DNA of 64,000 nucleotides from Desulfovibrio porci (GCF_009696265.1 NZ_VUMH01000001.1:1-64000), one strand, 5' to 3'. Positions 40,361 to 49,828 are shown, counted from the stretch's first letter. A program made the numbers and translations. Notes: generated by a model from the sequence alone, not told the origin.

Positions 40361-41731
40361 TCACTGGCGGCGGAACAAACGCTGTTGCAGGGCCGCGATA
40401 GTGGCAATGCCGCCTTTCTCCTTGCCGTTGCCCGCTCCGCCGTCAGGATAGACTATAGGCTCGAAGCCCAGCCGCCGGGCCTGCGAAAGGCGCAGATCCT
40501 GCGCGGCCACGGGCCGCACCTGGCCGTTGAGATCCACCTCGCCCCAGAGCACGCACTTTTCCGGCAGGGGCACGTCATAATAGGAGGACAGCACGGCGGC
40601 CACCAAGGCCAGGTCCAGGCCGGGCTCCTGCAGACGCATGCCGCCGCCCACCTTGGCGTAAATGTCCACCTGACCAAAATTGAGCTTGAGCCGCTTTTCC
40701 AGCACGGCCAGAAGCAGATGCAGGCGGTTGGCGTCAAAACCCAGCGCGGCGCGGCGCGGGATGCTCAGGAAGGTCCGCGCCACCAGGGCCTGAACCTCCA
40801 CGGCCAGCGGGCGCTGCCCGTCCACGGCCATGACCACGGCGGTGCCGGACAACGAAGCGTCGCGCGCCCCCAGAAAAAAGGTGGAGGGATCGTCCACCAC
40901 CTGCATGCCGCGCTCTCCCATGCGGAAGACCAGCAATTCCTCATTGGGGCCGAAACGGTTCTTGAACACGCGCAGCAGACGGAACATCTGACGGCGGTCC
41001 CCTTCCAGCGAGATGACCGTGTCCACCATGTGCTCCAGCAGACGCGGCCCGGCCAGAACGCCGTCCTTGGTCACGTGGCCCACCAGAATCAGAGTGCAGC
41101 CTGAACGGCGGCAGGCCTCCAGCAGGGCCGTGGCCACGGCGCGCACCTGGCTGACGTTGCCGGGCAGGCCGTCGGCCTCCAGACTGGTCAGGGTCTGCAC
41201 CGAATCCACGACCACCAGGGCGGGCGTCGAGGCTCCGCCGTTGAGAGCGTCCAGCACGTCTTCCACCCTGGAAGTGGCCAGCGCCAGAAGGTTGGGGTCC
41301 AGCATATTGAGCCGCTCGCCCCTAGCCTTGATCTGCGGCAGGGATTCCTCGCCGCTGGCATAGAGCACCGGCTTGCCCTGGGCCGCCACCAGCCCGGCCA
41401 CCTGCAACAGCAGGGTGGATTTGCCGATGCCCGGCTCGCCGCCCACCAGGATGGCCGCGCCCGGCACCAGACCCTTGCCCAGCACACGGTCCAGAGCCTT
41501 GAGTCCGCTGCCGTAGGGGGTGTGTCCGGCGTCAGCCACATCGCGCAGGGGCACAGGGCGGTCGGCCCCGCCGGGACCGGAAGACGCGGCGGCCCGGCGG
41601 CCAGCCGCCGGACGGGACTGGGCCGAGGCCTCAAGAGTATTCCACTCGTGGCAGTTGGGGCACTGGCCACGCCATTGCAGAGTCTGGGCTCCGCATACTG
41701 AACAGAGATAGATTTCGCGCGTTTTAGCCAT
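40361..41731 (-). CDS. radA: DNA repair protein RadA
   Basis: The product is 456 residues, the family length. It has the N-terminal C4 zinc finger CSVCGAQTLQWRGQCPNC, the Walker A site GEPGIGKSTLLLQ (about 97), the RadA-specific KNRFGPNEELLVF, and the Lon-like C-terminal domain with GGMRLQEPGLDLALVAAVLS. It processes recombination intermediates. It lies 23 bases before the CYTH gene and about 130 after the activator gene stop, a gap in which I see nothing clear. Confidence 0.96.
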   Translation of the reverse strand: MAKTREIYLCSVCGAQTLQWRGQCPNCHEWNTLEASAQSRPAAGRRAAASSGPGGADRPVPLRDVADAGHTPYGSGLKALDRVLGKGLVPGAAILVGGEPGIGKSTLLLQVAGLVAAQGKPVLYASGEESLPQIKARGERLNMLDPNLLALATSRVEDVLDALNGGASTPALVVVDSVQTLTSLEADGLPGNVSQVRAVATALLEACRRSGCTLILVGHVTKDGVLAGPRLLEHMVDTVISLEGDRRQMFRLLRVFKNRFGPNEELLVFRMGERGMQVVDDPSTFFLGARDASLSGTAVVMAVDGQRPLAVEVQALVARTFLSIPRRAALGFDANRLHLLLAVLEKRLKLNFGQVDIYAKVGGGMRLQEPGLDLALVAAVLSSYYDVPLPEKCVLWGEVDLNGQVRPVAAQDLRLSQARRLGFEPIVYPDGGAGNGKEKGGIATIAALQQRLFRRQ

Positions 41732-41860
41732 GTCTGAAGCCTACGGAAAAAGGACGCTCGGCGCAAGAAGAGCGGTATTCCTCCCCTAAAAAGGACTTCA
41801 AACGTGGGGGGGAGCGGACGCGCCGGAGCGCAAAACGCCCGGAGGGGAAATGACGGCGCT

Positions 41861-43255
41861 TCAGGCCTGCCGTCCGCTCTGGAGTTTGCGGAAGATGGTG
41901 CTGCGGTTGACCTGAAAAAGCTCGGCCACTTTCTGCACCGAGCCATGCGCCTCAATGGCCTTGAGCAGAAAATCCCGCTCCATTTCAGCCATGATTTCCT
42001 TCAGGGGTCGTCGGGCGGCCAGGATTTCCTCGGAGTAGGAAGAGATGTCGCGGTTCACGCCGGAGATCTGCGCGGGCAGATCCCGGGGCGAGATCAGCGG
42101 CCCGTTGAGCGTGATCACCAGGCTGTGGACCAGATTCTGGAGTTCGCGCACGTTGCCGGGCCAGGCATAGGCGCTCATCATGTCCAGAGTCACGCCCATG
42201 AAGGCCAGAACCTTGCGGTATTTGGCCGTGTACTGGTGCAGAAAATGCTCGGCCAGGGGGCGCACGTCCTCGGGACGCTCGCGCAGGGGCGGAATGCGCA
42301 GGGTAGCCACATTGAGCCGGTAATAGAGATCGCGACGGAAGGTACCGGCCTCCACGCTTTCGGCCAGGTTGCGGTTGGTGGCCGCGATGACCCGCACATC
42401 CACCTTGCGCGGACTGGACGAGCCCACCCGCATGATCTCCCCGTCTTGGAGCACGCGCAGCAGGCGGGTCTGCATGGACAGGGGCAGTTCGCCCACCTCG
42501 TCCAGAAAAATGGTGCTGCCGTCCGCGATTTCAAAATACCCGGCCTTACCTTTGCTGGACGCCCCGGTGAACGCGCCGGGCAGATAGCCGAAAAGCTCGG
42601 ACTCGGTCAGGGTTTCGGAAATGCCGCCGCAGTCGACCTTGAGCATGATCTTGTCGTTGCGGCGGCTCAGGCTGTGGGTCAGGCGGGCAAAGACATCCTT
42701 GCCCGCGCCGGTTTCGCCCAGAATCAGCACCGTGGCGTCCGTGGCCGCGAAGCGCCGCAGCAGCGACACGGTTTCAGCCATGACCGGACTGGCGTAGACC
42801 GGCTCCTGTGGTCGGCTTTCATGGGCCATGTGGGCCAGCTGGTCGTTGATCTGGTCGATGAGGCGACACTGTCCCGCCACCTGCTCCTGGAGGTTTGCCA
42901 GCAGGGTGATATCCCGCGCGAAGGTGACCACCAGGCGGATGCTCCCGCCCTCGTCAAAAACCGGAAAGCCGGAAAGCACCAGCTTTTTGCCGTTCTTGAG
43001 CTGCTGCACATGGGTGGCGGGCTTGCCCGTGCGCACGATCTCCGGGTTGAGGATATGGTCGAAAACCCCCTCCTCCACCAGGGAACGCACGTTTCTGCCC
43101 TGTACGCTCTCCTGCTTCAGGCCGGTAAGCTGCTCATACATGCGGTTGATGTACAAGGCCGTGCCCGAAACGTCGGAAATAAACACCCCGTCAGGCAGGG
43201 CGTCAAGAATGCGCTCGACATATCTGGAGAGAAGTTCCGCGGAGCGGCAGGTCAT
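41861..43255 (-). CDS. Sigma-54-dependent activator (PAS, AAA+, Fis-type HTH)
   Basis: The product is 464 residues. A PAS domain (about 8-120; ILDALPDGVFISDVSGTALY) senses a signal. The AAA+ domain (about 145-380) has Walker A GETGAGKD, the sigma-54 contact loop GAFTGA, and FLDEVGELPL. The Fis-type helix-turn-helix is at the C-terminus (VQKVAELFQVNRSTIFRKLQ). It lies 27 bases after islB in the same direction, so it is the third gene of the islA operon. The two -24/-12 promoters and three 18-bp dyads between islA and the divergent genes are its likely targets. The inducer may be isethionate, by inference. Confidence 0.9.
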   Translation of the reverse strand: MTCRSAELLSRYVERILDALPDGVFISDVSGTALYINRMYEQLTGLKQESVQGRNVRSLVEEGVFDHILNPEIVRTGKPATHVQQLKNGKKLVLSGFPVFDEGGSIRLVVTFARDITLLANLQEQVAGQCRLIDQINDQLAHMAHESRPQEPVYASPVMAETVSLLRRFAATDATVLILGETGAGKDVFARLTHSLSRRNDKIMLKVDCGGISETLTESELFGYLPGAFTGASSKGKAGYFEIADGSTIFLDEVGELPLSMQTRLLRVLQDGEIMRVGSSSPRKVDVRVIAATNRNLAESVEAGTFRRDLYYRLNVATLRIPPLRERPEDVRPLAEHFLHQYTAKYRKVLAFMGVTLDMMSAYAWPGNVRELQNLVHSLVITLNGPLISPRDLPAQISGVNRDISSYSEEILAARRPLKEIMAEMERDFLLKAIEAHGSVQKVAELFQVNRSTIFRKLQSGRQA

Positions 43256-43282
43256 GGGGCATCATCCGGGTTGAAAAAGGCG

Positions 43283-44239
43283 TTACCGGGGAATCTGCAC
43301 TCTCGACCCCAGAATGTCCAGCGCCACGCCTTGCAGGCGGGACATGACGGCCTTGTCCAGCGTCACGTCGCCCATGGGCGGCCTGCGGTCCAGAAAATGG
43401 TATTTCTGCGTGCCCAGGCGGTGGTACGGCAGCATTTCATACCGGACCCGCTCAAACGGCTTCAGAAAGGCGGCGATGGCGGCAATGGCCTCTTCGCTGT
43501 CGTTGAAGCCCGGAATCACCGGGGTGCGCGCCAGGATGGGCACATCCGGGAATTCCTCGGCCAGAATACGGAAGTTCTCCAGAATGCGCGTATTGGGGCG
43601 GCCGGTCCGGGCCTCGTGCGCGGCGCTGTCCATGTGCTTGATGTCGAACAGGACGTAATTCAGATACCGGGCTACGGCCCGGACGCTGGTTGCGGGCACC
43701 ATGCCGCAGGTTTCCACGGCGGTTTTGAGCCGCCGGGCGCGGGCCTGGCGCAGCAGGGCCACGGCAAAATCCGCCTGCAACAGGGGTTCGCCGCCGGACA
43801 GGGTCATGCCGCCGCCGGAACGGGAATAAAAAGCCGCGTCCTGCTCCACGGAGCAAAGCACATCGTCCACACTGCGCTGTTTGCCGTAGATCAGCAGGCC
43901 CTGGGCCGGACAGGCCTCCGCGCAGGGCATTGCACAGCCCGCGCAGAGGGAACGGTCAATGACGGGCTTGCCGTCCCTGCCGTGGCTGACGGCCCCGCGC
44001 TCACAGGCCGTGACGCAATGGCCGCACTTGTCCAGTTCCAGACAGCGCCCGGCATTGTAGGCCAGCTCGGGGCGCGGGTTCTGGGATTCGGGATTGCTGC
44101 ACCAGTGACAGGACAGCGCGCAGCCCTTGAGGAACACGATGGTCCTGATGCCGGGTCCGTCATGCACCGAATATTTCTGAATATTGAAGACAATGCCCCG
44201 CTGTTCGAGATCCCGCTGCTCGTCGTCTTCCAGGCACAT
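43283..44239 (-). CDS. islB: Isethionate sulfite-lyase activating enzyme (radical SAM)
   Basis: The product is 318 residues. The SAM-cluster motif CALSCHWC (C40, C44, C47) is CxxxCxxC, followed by two ferredoxin-like clusters, CGHCVTAC (72-79) and CAGCAMPC (99-106), as in other glycyl-radical activases. GGGMTLSGGEPLLQ is the glycine-rich SAM contact. It generates the glycyl radical on IslA by hydrogen abstraction. The ATG at 44239 has AAGGA upstream; an ATG at 44329 adds 30 residues of non-homologous sequence. A hairpin between islA and islB may set their expression ratio. Confidence 0.93.
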   Translation of the reverse strand: MCLEDDEQRDLEQRGIVFNIQKYSVHDGPGIRTIVFLKGCALSCHWCSNPESQNPRPELAYNAGRCLELDKCGHCVTACERGAVSHGRDGKPVIDRSLCAGCAMPCAEACPAQGLLIYGKQRSVDDVLCSVEQDAAFYSRSGGGMTLSGGEPLLQADFAVALLRQARARRLKTAVETCGMVPATSVRAVARYLNYVLFDIKHMDSAAHEARTGRPNTRILENFRILAEEFPDVPILARTPVIPGFNDSEEAIAAIAAFLKPFERVRYEMLPYHRLGTQKYHFLDRRPPMGDVTLDKAVMSRLQGVALDILGSRVQIPR

Positions 44240-44272
44240 ACGTCCGTCCTTTGGCTGAGGGAGGGGAAAAGG

Positions 44273-44310
44273 CGCGGGGAGAACCGGAAAGAGGGCCGGT
44301 TCTCCCCGCG
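44273..44310 (-). terminator. Perfect hairpin between islA and islB
   Basis: Fifteen-base arms CGCGGGGAGAACCGG (44273-44287) and complement (44296-44310) with an 8-base loop. It has no T run on the minus strand, where it would act. It probably attenuates or stabilises the transcript, so that the abundant lyase is made in excess over its activase. Confidence 0.7.
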
Positions 44311-44332
44311 TGTTGCCGCTTGGCGACACGCC

Positions 44333-46828
44333 CTACATGGCGTCGTGCTCAGTGCGGGCAATCAGGTCATTCTGGAGATCCGGCGAAAGGTCCACAAAAT
44401 AGGCGCTGTATCCGGCAATGCGCACAATCAGGTTGCGGTATTTCTGGGGATCTTTCTGGGCCGCCAGGAGCGTCTCGCGGTTGAGCACGTTGAACTGCAC
44501 GTGCCAGAGCTTGAGATCGCAGAAGGTGCGGATGAAGGAAACCAGCTTTTCCGTGCCCTGCTCGCCTTCCAGACACTTGGGCGTGAACTTGATGTTCAGC
44601 ATGCGGGCCGCGCGGTCGCGCATGCCCAGGTTCTTGGTGTTGTAGTTGGAGAGCAGCACGGCGGTGGGGCCGTTGACGTCCGCCCCGTGCGAGGCCGAAG
44701 AGCCGTCGGAAAGCGGGAAACCGTCGACACGGCCGTTGGGCGTGGCCGAAACCACCTTGCCGAAGGGCACGTGGGAGGTGAAGGGCACATAGCGCACGTC
44801 GTTGTGCATGCCCAGATCCTTCATGCCGTATTTGCCGCCGTATTCCACGGAAAGCCTGTCGATCTCGCGGCCGATGGCGTCGGCGTATTCATCATTGTTG
44901 CCGTAGCAGGGAGCGGAGCGCAACAGGGCCTGCACGTCATCATAGCCTTCAAAGTTAGCGTCGATGGCTGCAAGCAGCTTGTCCATGCTCAGTTTTTTTT
45001 CCTCAAAGACCAGTTTTTTCACGGCAGCCAAGGAATCCACCACCGTACCCAAGCCCATGTATTCAAAGTAGCCCAGATTGATACCCTCGGGGATCTGCTC
45101 CTGATGTAGGTCCATGCAGTGCTTCATGCACAGGTCGTGCATGGCCGAACCCATGGGCTGGGCGAAATGCCGGGCGCGCAGTTTGTTGATGATGTACTGC
45201 TGCGTGAAGGCCGTCTTCAGGAAGAGCAGATGCTGTTGCACATAGGCGTTCCAGAATTGCTCCCAGGTCTTGAAGCCGCGCGGATCGCCGGTTTCCACGC
45301 CCAGCACGCGGTCGCCGTATTTCTTCATCCGGCCGTTGCGCAGCACCATTTCCACGGCGGCGGCAAAATTGATGTACGCGCCGCCGGAGGTGTAGGTGTC
45401 CCGGTTGGGCATGCGGGCCTCGGTGCAGCCGGACACGGCGTAGTCCAGGGCTTCCTCGAAGGTCGCGCCCTTGGAGACATACAGGGGCACCACTTCCTCG
45501 TCGTTGATCAGCTTGGGAAAGCCTGTGCCGTCCTTGATGGTTTCGGCCACGTCCCAGAGATAGCGTTCCGGCGCACGGGAATGGATGCGTGCGGCCAGAT
45601 CCGGGTAGTGCAGCGGGAATTCGCGCTTGGATTTGAGGATCAGGTAGGTCAACTCATTGCTGGCGTCGCGGCCGTCCGGGGTCTGGCCGCCCACGGTCAC
45701 GGCCTCCCAGTGGGCGTAGCCCTCGTTGAAGGCTCCGCCGGTGGGGGAAATGTACATGTCGATGAACTCGGCCATGCCCACCCACATGCATTCCAGAAGT
45801 TCCATGGCCTGCTTGTCGGTGATTTTGCCCGCCGCGCGGTCCTGCTTGTAATAGGGATAAAAATACTGATCCATGCGGCCGTTGGAAATGGTGGTGCCGG
45901 TCTTCTGCTCAATACGCGAGAACATCTGGGTGAACCACTGGCTTTGGCAGGCCTCCCAGAAATCCCGGGCCGGTTCGCCGGGCACGCGCTCGGCATTGTC
46001 GGCCATGCGCAGCAGCTCGGCCTTGCGCGCGGGATCCTGTTCCTTTTCGGCCATTTTACGCGCCAGCACGGCATGACGTTTGGCCCAGAGCACAATGGCG
46101 TCGCAGACGATGACCACGGCTTCCAGGAAAGGGCGCTTTTCACGGTCTTCCTTGGCGCTCAGGGGATCCAGGGCGGCCAGCTTTTCCTGGGCTTCCTTCT
46201 TGATGCCGTTGAAGCCGCGCTTCAGAACCTTGGCGTAGTCATGCACCCACTGGATGGAGGAACGGAAGGAGGAGGTTTCGTTGACAATGAAGCGGGAAAT
46301 CAGACCTTCGGGATCGTCATAGGTCAGCTTGTGCACCTCGGGCGGCAAAGCCGCATTAAGGGCCTCGTGATAGGTTTTACCTTTCCAGTAGGGCGCGATT
46401 TCCTCAACGACGCGCTTGGCGTCTTCGGGCGTGATGGTGGCAGGCGAGGTCTGGCGGGTGGGCAGATCGCGCACGGCGATATCCAGAAAGTCGCCGTCCA
46501 GTTCAGGGTAAAGGATGCCATAACGGCCGTCGCAGCCGGCGCGGCCCAGCAAAAGCTGATCCTCCTGCACGCAGACGGAAATGTTTTTGGCGATGTGCAT
46601 GAGCGCCTTGGCCCAACGCAGCACCAGGGGCTGGCCCTCTGTTTCCATCATGGACTGGGTGAAATACAGAGCGCGCTGGATGTCGATGCGCGGCTTCTGT
46701 CCCTCAAAGCGTTCCAGCAACCGAAAGACGCGGGCGTGCGTTTTGCGGAACCGGTCCTCTTTACCCTGAATCTGGTCATAGAGGCGTTGTTCCTGAGGGG
46801 AACGACATTCACAGGTGGTCATGGTCAT
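44333..46828 (-). CDS. islA: Isethionate sulfite-lyase (glycyl-radical enzyme)
   Basis: The product is 831 residues. Active-site residues match those known for Bilophila IslA: cysteine 468 and glutamate 470 in [15 protein letters not shown], arginine 189 and glutamine 193 in SSFRSSIQW, tryptophan 374 in YAHWEAV, and a phenylalanine at 683 in SHVPFG. The radical glycine is 806 in [10 protein letters not shown]. The enzyme cleaves isethionate (2-hydroxyethanesulfonate) to acetaldehyde and sulfite in an oxygen-sensitive cytoplasmic reaction. The sulfite feeds dissimilatory sulfite reduction to sulfide. The ATG has AGGAG seven bases upstream. It is transcribed from the -24/-12 promoter at 46937. 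The partner genes differ from the TRAP-transporter context known in other Desulfovibrionaceae. Confidence 0.95.
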   Translation of the reverse strand: MTMTTCECRSPQEQRLYDQIQGKEDRFRKTHARVFRLLERFEGQKPRIDIQRALYFTQSMMETEGQPLVLRWAKALMHIAKNISVCVQEDQLLLGRAGCDGRYGILYPELDGDFLDIAVRDLPTRQTSPATITPEDAKRVVEEIAPYWKGKTYHEALNAALPPEVHKLTYDDPEGLISRFIVNETSSFRSSIQWVHDYAKVLKRGFNGIKKEAQEKLAALDPLSAKEDREKRPFLEAVVIVCDAIVLWAKRHAVLARKMAEKEQDPARKAELLRMADNAERVPGEPARDFWEACQSQWFTQMFSRIEQKTGTTISNGRMDQYFYPYYKQDRAAGKITDKQAMELLECMWVGMAEFIDMYISPTGGAFNEGYAHWEAVTVGGQTPDGRDASNELTYLILKSKREFPLHYPDLAARIHSRAPERYLWDVAETIKDGTGFPKLINDEEVVPLYVSKGATFEEALDYAVSGCTEARMPNRDTYTSGGAYINFAAAVEMVLRNGRMKKYGDRVLGVETGDPRGFKTWEQFWNAYVQQHLLFLKTAFTQQYIINKLRARHFAQPMGSAMHDLCMKHCMDLHQEQIPEGINLGYFEYMGLGTVVDSLAAVKKLVFEEKKLSMDKLLAAIDANFEGYDDVQALLRSAPCYGNNDEYADAIGREIDRLSVEYGGKYGMKDLGMHNDVRYVPFTSHVPFGKVVSATPNGRVDGFPLSDGSSASHGADVNGPTAVLLSNYNTKNLGMRDRAARMLNIKFTPKCLEGEQGTEKLVSFIRTFCDLKLWHVQFNVLNRETLLAAQKDPQKYRNLIVRIAGYSAYFVDLSPDLQNDLIARTEHDAM

Positions 46829-46936
46829 CGCTCAACTCCTGATAAGATAATATGTGTGGGGCGCGGGGCCCATCACCGACTACCGACGCGCAGGGAAGCC
46901 TCTGGACAAACAGCGGTCGTTGTTCACGCCGTCTTT

Positions 46937-46952
46937 TGCATGGGTCATGCCA
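46937..46952 (-). promoter_or_regulatory. Sigma-54 (-24/-12) promoter of islAB
   Basis: On the minus strand the sequence is TGGCATGACCCATGCA, with GG and GC separated by ten bases as sigma-54 requires. It points at islA, with a start expected about 95 bases before the ATG. The operon encodes a matching sigma-54 activator. Confidence 0.8.
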
Positions 46953-47034
46953 TTTTTTTAACATATTGATATTTTTAAAAAATAAAAAAATATTTACCCT
47001 GACTGCCCTTCCCTCATCCTTCCCTCCTCATAAA

Positions 47035-47052
47035 TGACGCAAAGTTGCATCA
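47035..47052. promoter_or_regulatory. Activator-site dyad 1 (upstream activating sequence)
   Basis: TGACGCAAAGTTGCATCA, matching 14 of 18 bases with its own complement. It shares the frame TGnCGCAA-NN-TTGCnnCA with the two dyads at 47089 and 47211. It is about 100 bases from the islA promoter. Confidence 0.65.
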
Positions 47053-47088
47053 CTCAGGAATGAATTCCAACAAAACCCGCGAAAATTG

Positions 47089-47106
47089 CGACGCAAATTT
47101 GCAACC
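47089..47106. promoter_or_regulatory. Activator-site dyad 2
   Basis: CGACGCAAATTTGCAACC, with centre 54 bases from dyad 1 (about five helical turns) and a perfect inner GCAAATTTGC. Confidence 0.6.
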
Positions 47107-47210
47107 AGATCGTCAGGCAACTTCCGCTTTTTGCTCTCCAAGGCCTGGCAGCGCAATATGAATCTCTTTTCACAATCTCCGGTCAATCCTGAATCTGTGA
47201 CCTTTATGAA

Positions 47211-47228
47211 TGTCGCATAATTGCGACA
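47211..47228. promoter_or_regulatory. Activator-site dyad 3
   Basis: TGTCGCATAATTGCGACA, with perfect 7-base arms. It lies about 110 bases from the rightward sigma-54 promoter, mirroring dyad 1 and the islA promoter. Confidence 0.65.
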
Positions 47229-47328
47229 TACACAACCCGCCTTTTGATGAGGAATGTTTGTTACTAATATAACACATTGAAATAAATATAAAAATTATAT
47301 CTTCGCAGTTATGTTCCCATTGCCCGGC

Positions 47329-47344
47329 TGGCACACATCATGCA
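47329..47344 (+). promoter_or_regulatory. Sigma-54 (-24/-12) promoter of the amidohydrolase/MFS pair
   Basis: TGGCACACATCATGCA has the exact GG-N10-GC spacing and closely resembles the islA promoter. A start near 47356 gives a leader of about 200 bases before the amidohydrolase gene. AT-rich DNA before it (47255-47310) would suit IHF-type bending. Confidence 0.78.
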
Positions 47345-47558
47345 AACCCCAAAAATCACAAAGCGCGGCCAGCGGCGTGGCCAAGACCAAACGGGAAAAG
47401 GTCGCGGACACGGCTTGCTCATGATTGGCCTGATGCCGGCGCTGTGGCTCAGCGCCGACTTCCCGCAGTCGCCTCTCTGTCTGGCGGACAGGTGAACACG
47501 GTTTCCCGGGGCGCCCAGCGCGGCCTTCAACCTCAGACGGTTCAGGAGAATACCAGTT

Positions 47559-48392
47559 ATGGACATCATTGATTTCCGTTTCCGTCCCAATACGCCTGAG
47601 ATCATCAACGGCATTAAAAACAGCGCCATGTTCAAGGCGGCCTGCAAGGCCATCGGCTTTGACGCCCGCACGGCCAGGCCCCTGCCCGACATTGTGGCGG
47701 ACCTCGACCGTCTTGGCGTGGAACTTGGCGTAATCACGGGGCGGGACTGCGAAACCACCTACGGCTTTCCGGCCAACAACAAGAGCGTGCTGGAGTTCTG
47801 CCGGGCCTATCCACAAAAATTTGTGGGCTTCTGGGGCATTGACCCGCACAAGAAAATGGCCGCCGTGCGTGAAATTGAACACGTGGTCGGCGAGTACGGC
47901 ATGAAGGGCATCGCCATTGATCCCTACCTGGCCCATATCCCCGCCTCCGAAGCGCGTTTTTATCCACTCTACGCCAAATGCTGCGAACTGGACGTGCCTG
48001 TCTTCATCACCATGGCCCCTCCGCCGCAGGTACCGGGCGCGATCCTGGAATACGCCGACCCGCGCGATGTGGACAAGGTGGCCCGCGACTTCCCGGAGCT
48101 GACCCTGATCATGAGCCACGGCGGCTATCCCTTTGTCAACGAGACCATTTACACCTGCCTGCGCAACGCCAACGTCTACATGGACATTTCGGAATACGAG
48201 CGCGCGCCCATGGTGGACGTCTATGTGCGGGCCATGAACGATCTTATCGGCGACAAGGTGCTGTTCGCCAGCGCCCACCCTTTTGTGGAACTGGCCGATG
48301 CCCTGGAGGCCTATGCGGATTTTGAGCTGAACGCGGACGTCCGCCGCAAGGTCATGTACGAAAACGCCCGGCGTGTGCTGCGCCTGGCCTGA
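47559..48392 (+). CDS. Amidohydrolase-fold protein lacking usual metal ligands
   Basis: The product is 277 residues. The overall pattern is of the amidohydrolase-2 (ACMSD-like) family: DFRFRP at the start of strand 1, GFWGIDPHKKM, GMKGIAIDPYLAHIPAS, LTLIMSHGGYPFV and ASAHPFVELADAL. The first strand has RFR where HxH normally binds zinc, and the last has ASAHPF where an aspartate is normal; only the SHGG histidine remains. A metal-free lyase, decarboxylase or retro-aldol type reaction is possible. AGGAG lies before the ATG. It shares the sigma-54 promoter with the MFS gene and is divergent from islA. Confidence 0.8.
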   Translation: MDIIDFRFRPNTPEIINGIKNSAMFKAACKAIGFDARTARPLPDIVADLDRLGVELGVITGRDCETTYGFPANNKSVLEFCRAYPQKFVGFWGIDPHKKMAAVREIEHVVGEYGMKGIAIDPYLAHIPASEARFYPLYAKCCELDVPVFITMAPPPQVPGAILEYADPRDVDKVARDFPELTLIMSHGGYPFVNETIYTCLRNANVYMDISEYERAPMVDVYVRAMNDLIGDKVLFASAHPFVELADALEAYADFELNADVRRKVMYENARRVLRLA

Positions 48393-48406
48393 CACAGGAG
48401 AAAATC

Positions 48407-49759
48407 ATGAACCACGATCAGAAAAACCTGCGGCGCGTCGTCCTCTCCTCGCTGGTGGGCGCGGTCATCGAATGGTATGATTTCTTTTTGTACGGCGTGG
48501 TGGCCGGTCTGGTGTTCAACAAGCTCTTTTTCCCGGAATTTTCCGAAGGTGTGGGCACAATCCTGGCCTTTGCCACCTTTGCCGTGGGCTTTGTGGCCAG
48601 GCCTTTGGGCGGCATGATTTTCGGGCACTTCGGCGACAAAATCGGCCGCAAGAAAATGCTCATTCTGACCCTGGAAATCATGGGCGTGGCCACGGTGCTC
48701 ATCGGCCTGATTCCCTCCTACGACGTCATCGGGATATGGGCGCCCATCCTGCTGGTCGTCTGCCGCCTGGCTCAAGGCATCGGACTCGGCGGCGAATGGG
48801 GCGGCGCGGTGCTCATGGCCTTTGAATCCGCCCCGGCCAACAAGCGCGCCTTTTACGGCAGTCTGCCCCAGATCGGCCTTTCCCTGGGCCTGATGCTGGC
48901 TTCCGGCGTGGTGGGTCTGCTCTCTCTGCTGCTGTCCGACGCGGCCTTTATCAGCTGGGGGTGGCGGCTTGCCTTTATTCTGAGCGCGATTCTGGTTTTT
49001 GTGGGCGCGTACATCCGTACCTCAGTGCAGGAAACCAAGGATTTCTCCGAAGTTAAAAAGGACGTGGAGCAGATCCGCTACCCCATGCTGGAAGCCTTCA
49101 GACGTTACCCCAAAACGCTCACGGCCTGCGTGGGCGCGCGCCTCGTGGAAGGCATCTCTTTCAATGTGTTCGGCGTGTTCTCCCTTACCTATCTGACCCA
49201 GAGCTGCGGCGTGGACCGCACCGTAGCCCTGATGGCCGTTGTCGCGGCCTCAGCCGTCATGGGATGTTTCATTCCCTTCTGGGGCCAGATGGCCGACCGT
49301 GTGGGCAAAGGCCGCATTTTCGGCTTCGCCGCCTTGCTGCTGGGCCTGACCGCCTATCCCGTGTTCTGGGTCTTCCATAACTATTCCGGCAATCTTATGC
49401 TGACCTTCCTGGCGCTGATCGTGCCCTTCGGCATTATCTACGCCGCCGCCTATGCCAGCATGGCCAGCCTTTTTTCCGAAGCCTTCGACGCCACGGTACG
49501 CTATTCCAGCATTTCCTTCGTCTACCAGTTCTCCGGCATTTTCGCCTCCGGTCTCACGCCCATGATCGCCACCATGCTGGTGCAGGCCAACGACGCCCAG
49601 CCCTGGTATCTCTGCGGCTATCTCGCCGTGGCCGGAATCATCAGCACCGCCTCCACCATCTGGATCGGCCGCTTGCGGATCAGCGGCGTTGAACCACGCC
49701 TTACGGCCGAAGCGGAGACAAAGTCGGCGGCGGTCAGCATAGCGCAACGGGCCGTCTAG
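48407..49759 (+). CDS. MFS transporter of the metabolite:proton symporter (MHS) type
   Basis: The product is 450 residues with 12 membrane helices. MHS features are GAVIEWYDFFLYG near residue 20, then RPLGGMIFGHFGDKIGRKKM between helices 2 and 3, and RLAQGIGLGGEWGGAVLM in helix 4. Relatives carry proline, betaine, shikimate or dicarboxylates with protons. It starts 14 bases after the amidohydrolase gene with AGGAG upstream. Its promoter is shared in type with islA, so it is a candidate isethionate or related-sulfonate importer, replacing the TRAP system seen elsewhere. A terminator lies 69 bases after the stop. Confidence 0.9.
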   Translation: MNHDQKNLRRVVLSSLVGAVIEWYDFFLYGVVAGLVFNKLFFPEFSEGVGTILAFATFAVGFVARPLGGMIFGHFGDKIGRKKMLILTLEIMGVATVLIGLIPSYDVIGIWAPILLVVCRLAQGIGLGGEWGGAVLMAFESAPANKRAFYGSLPQIGLSLGLMLASGVVGLLSLLLSDAAFISWGWRLAFILSAILVFVGAYIRTSVQETKDFSEVKKDVEQIRYPMLEAFRRYPKTLTACVGARLVEGISFNVFGVFSLTYLTQSCGVDRTVALMAVVAASAVMGCFIPFWGQMADRVGKGRIFGFAALLLGLTAYPVFWVFHNYSGNLMLTFLALIVPFGIIYAAAYASMASLFSEAFDATVRYSSISFVYQFSGIFASGLTPMIATMLVQANDAQPWYLCGYLAVAGIISTASTIWIGRLRISGVEPRLTAEAETKSAAVSIAQRAV

Positions 49760-49828
49760 ATGTAGAACGGAGAACAAATATTACAAGCCTTGCATGTAGT
49801 CCGAATTGTGCTGAATCTTTATAACGAT

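Noticed and set aside
41804-45109. 1101-codon plus-strand open frame across the activator, islB and islA
   Set aside because: It is antisense to three well-identified genes and has histidine/glycine/arginine-rich shadow composition.
44333-46828. Alternative identities for the glycyl-radical enzyme (choline TMA-lyase, pyruvate formate-lyase, dihydroxypropanesulfonate lyase)
   Set aside because: The positions of C468, E470, R189, Q193 and W374 coincide with those of isethionate sulfite-lyase, and the local sequence agrees.
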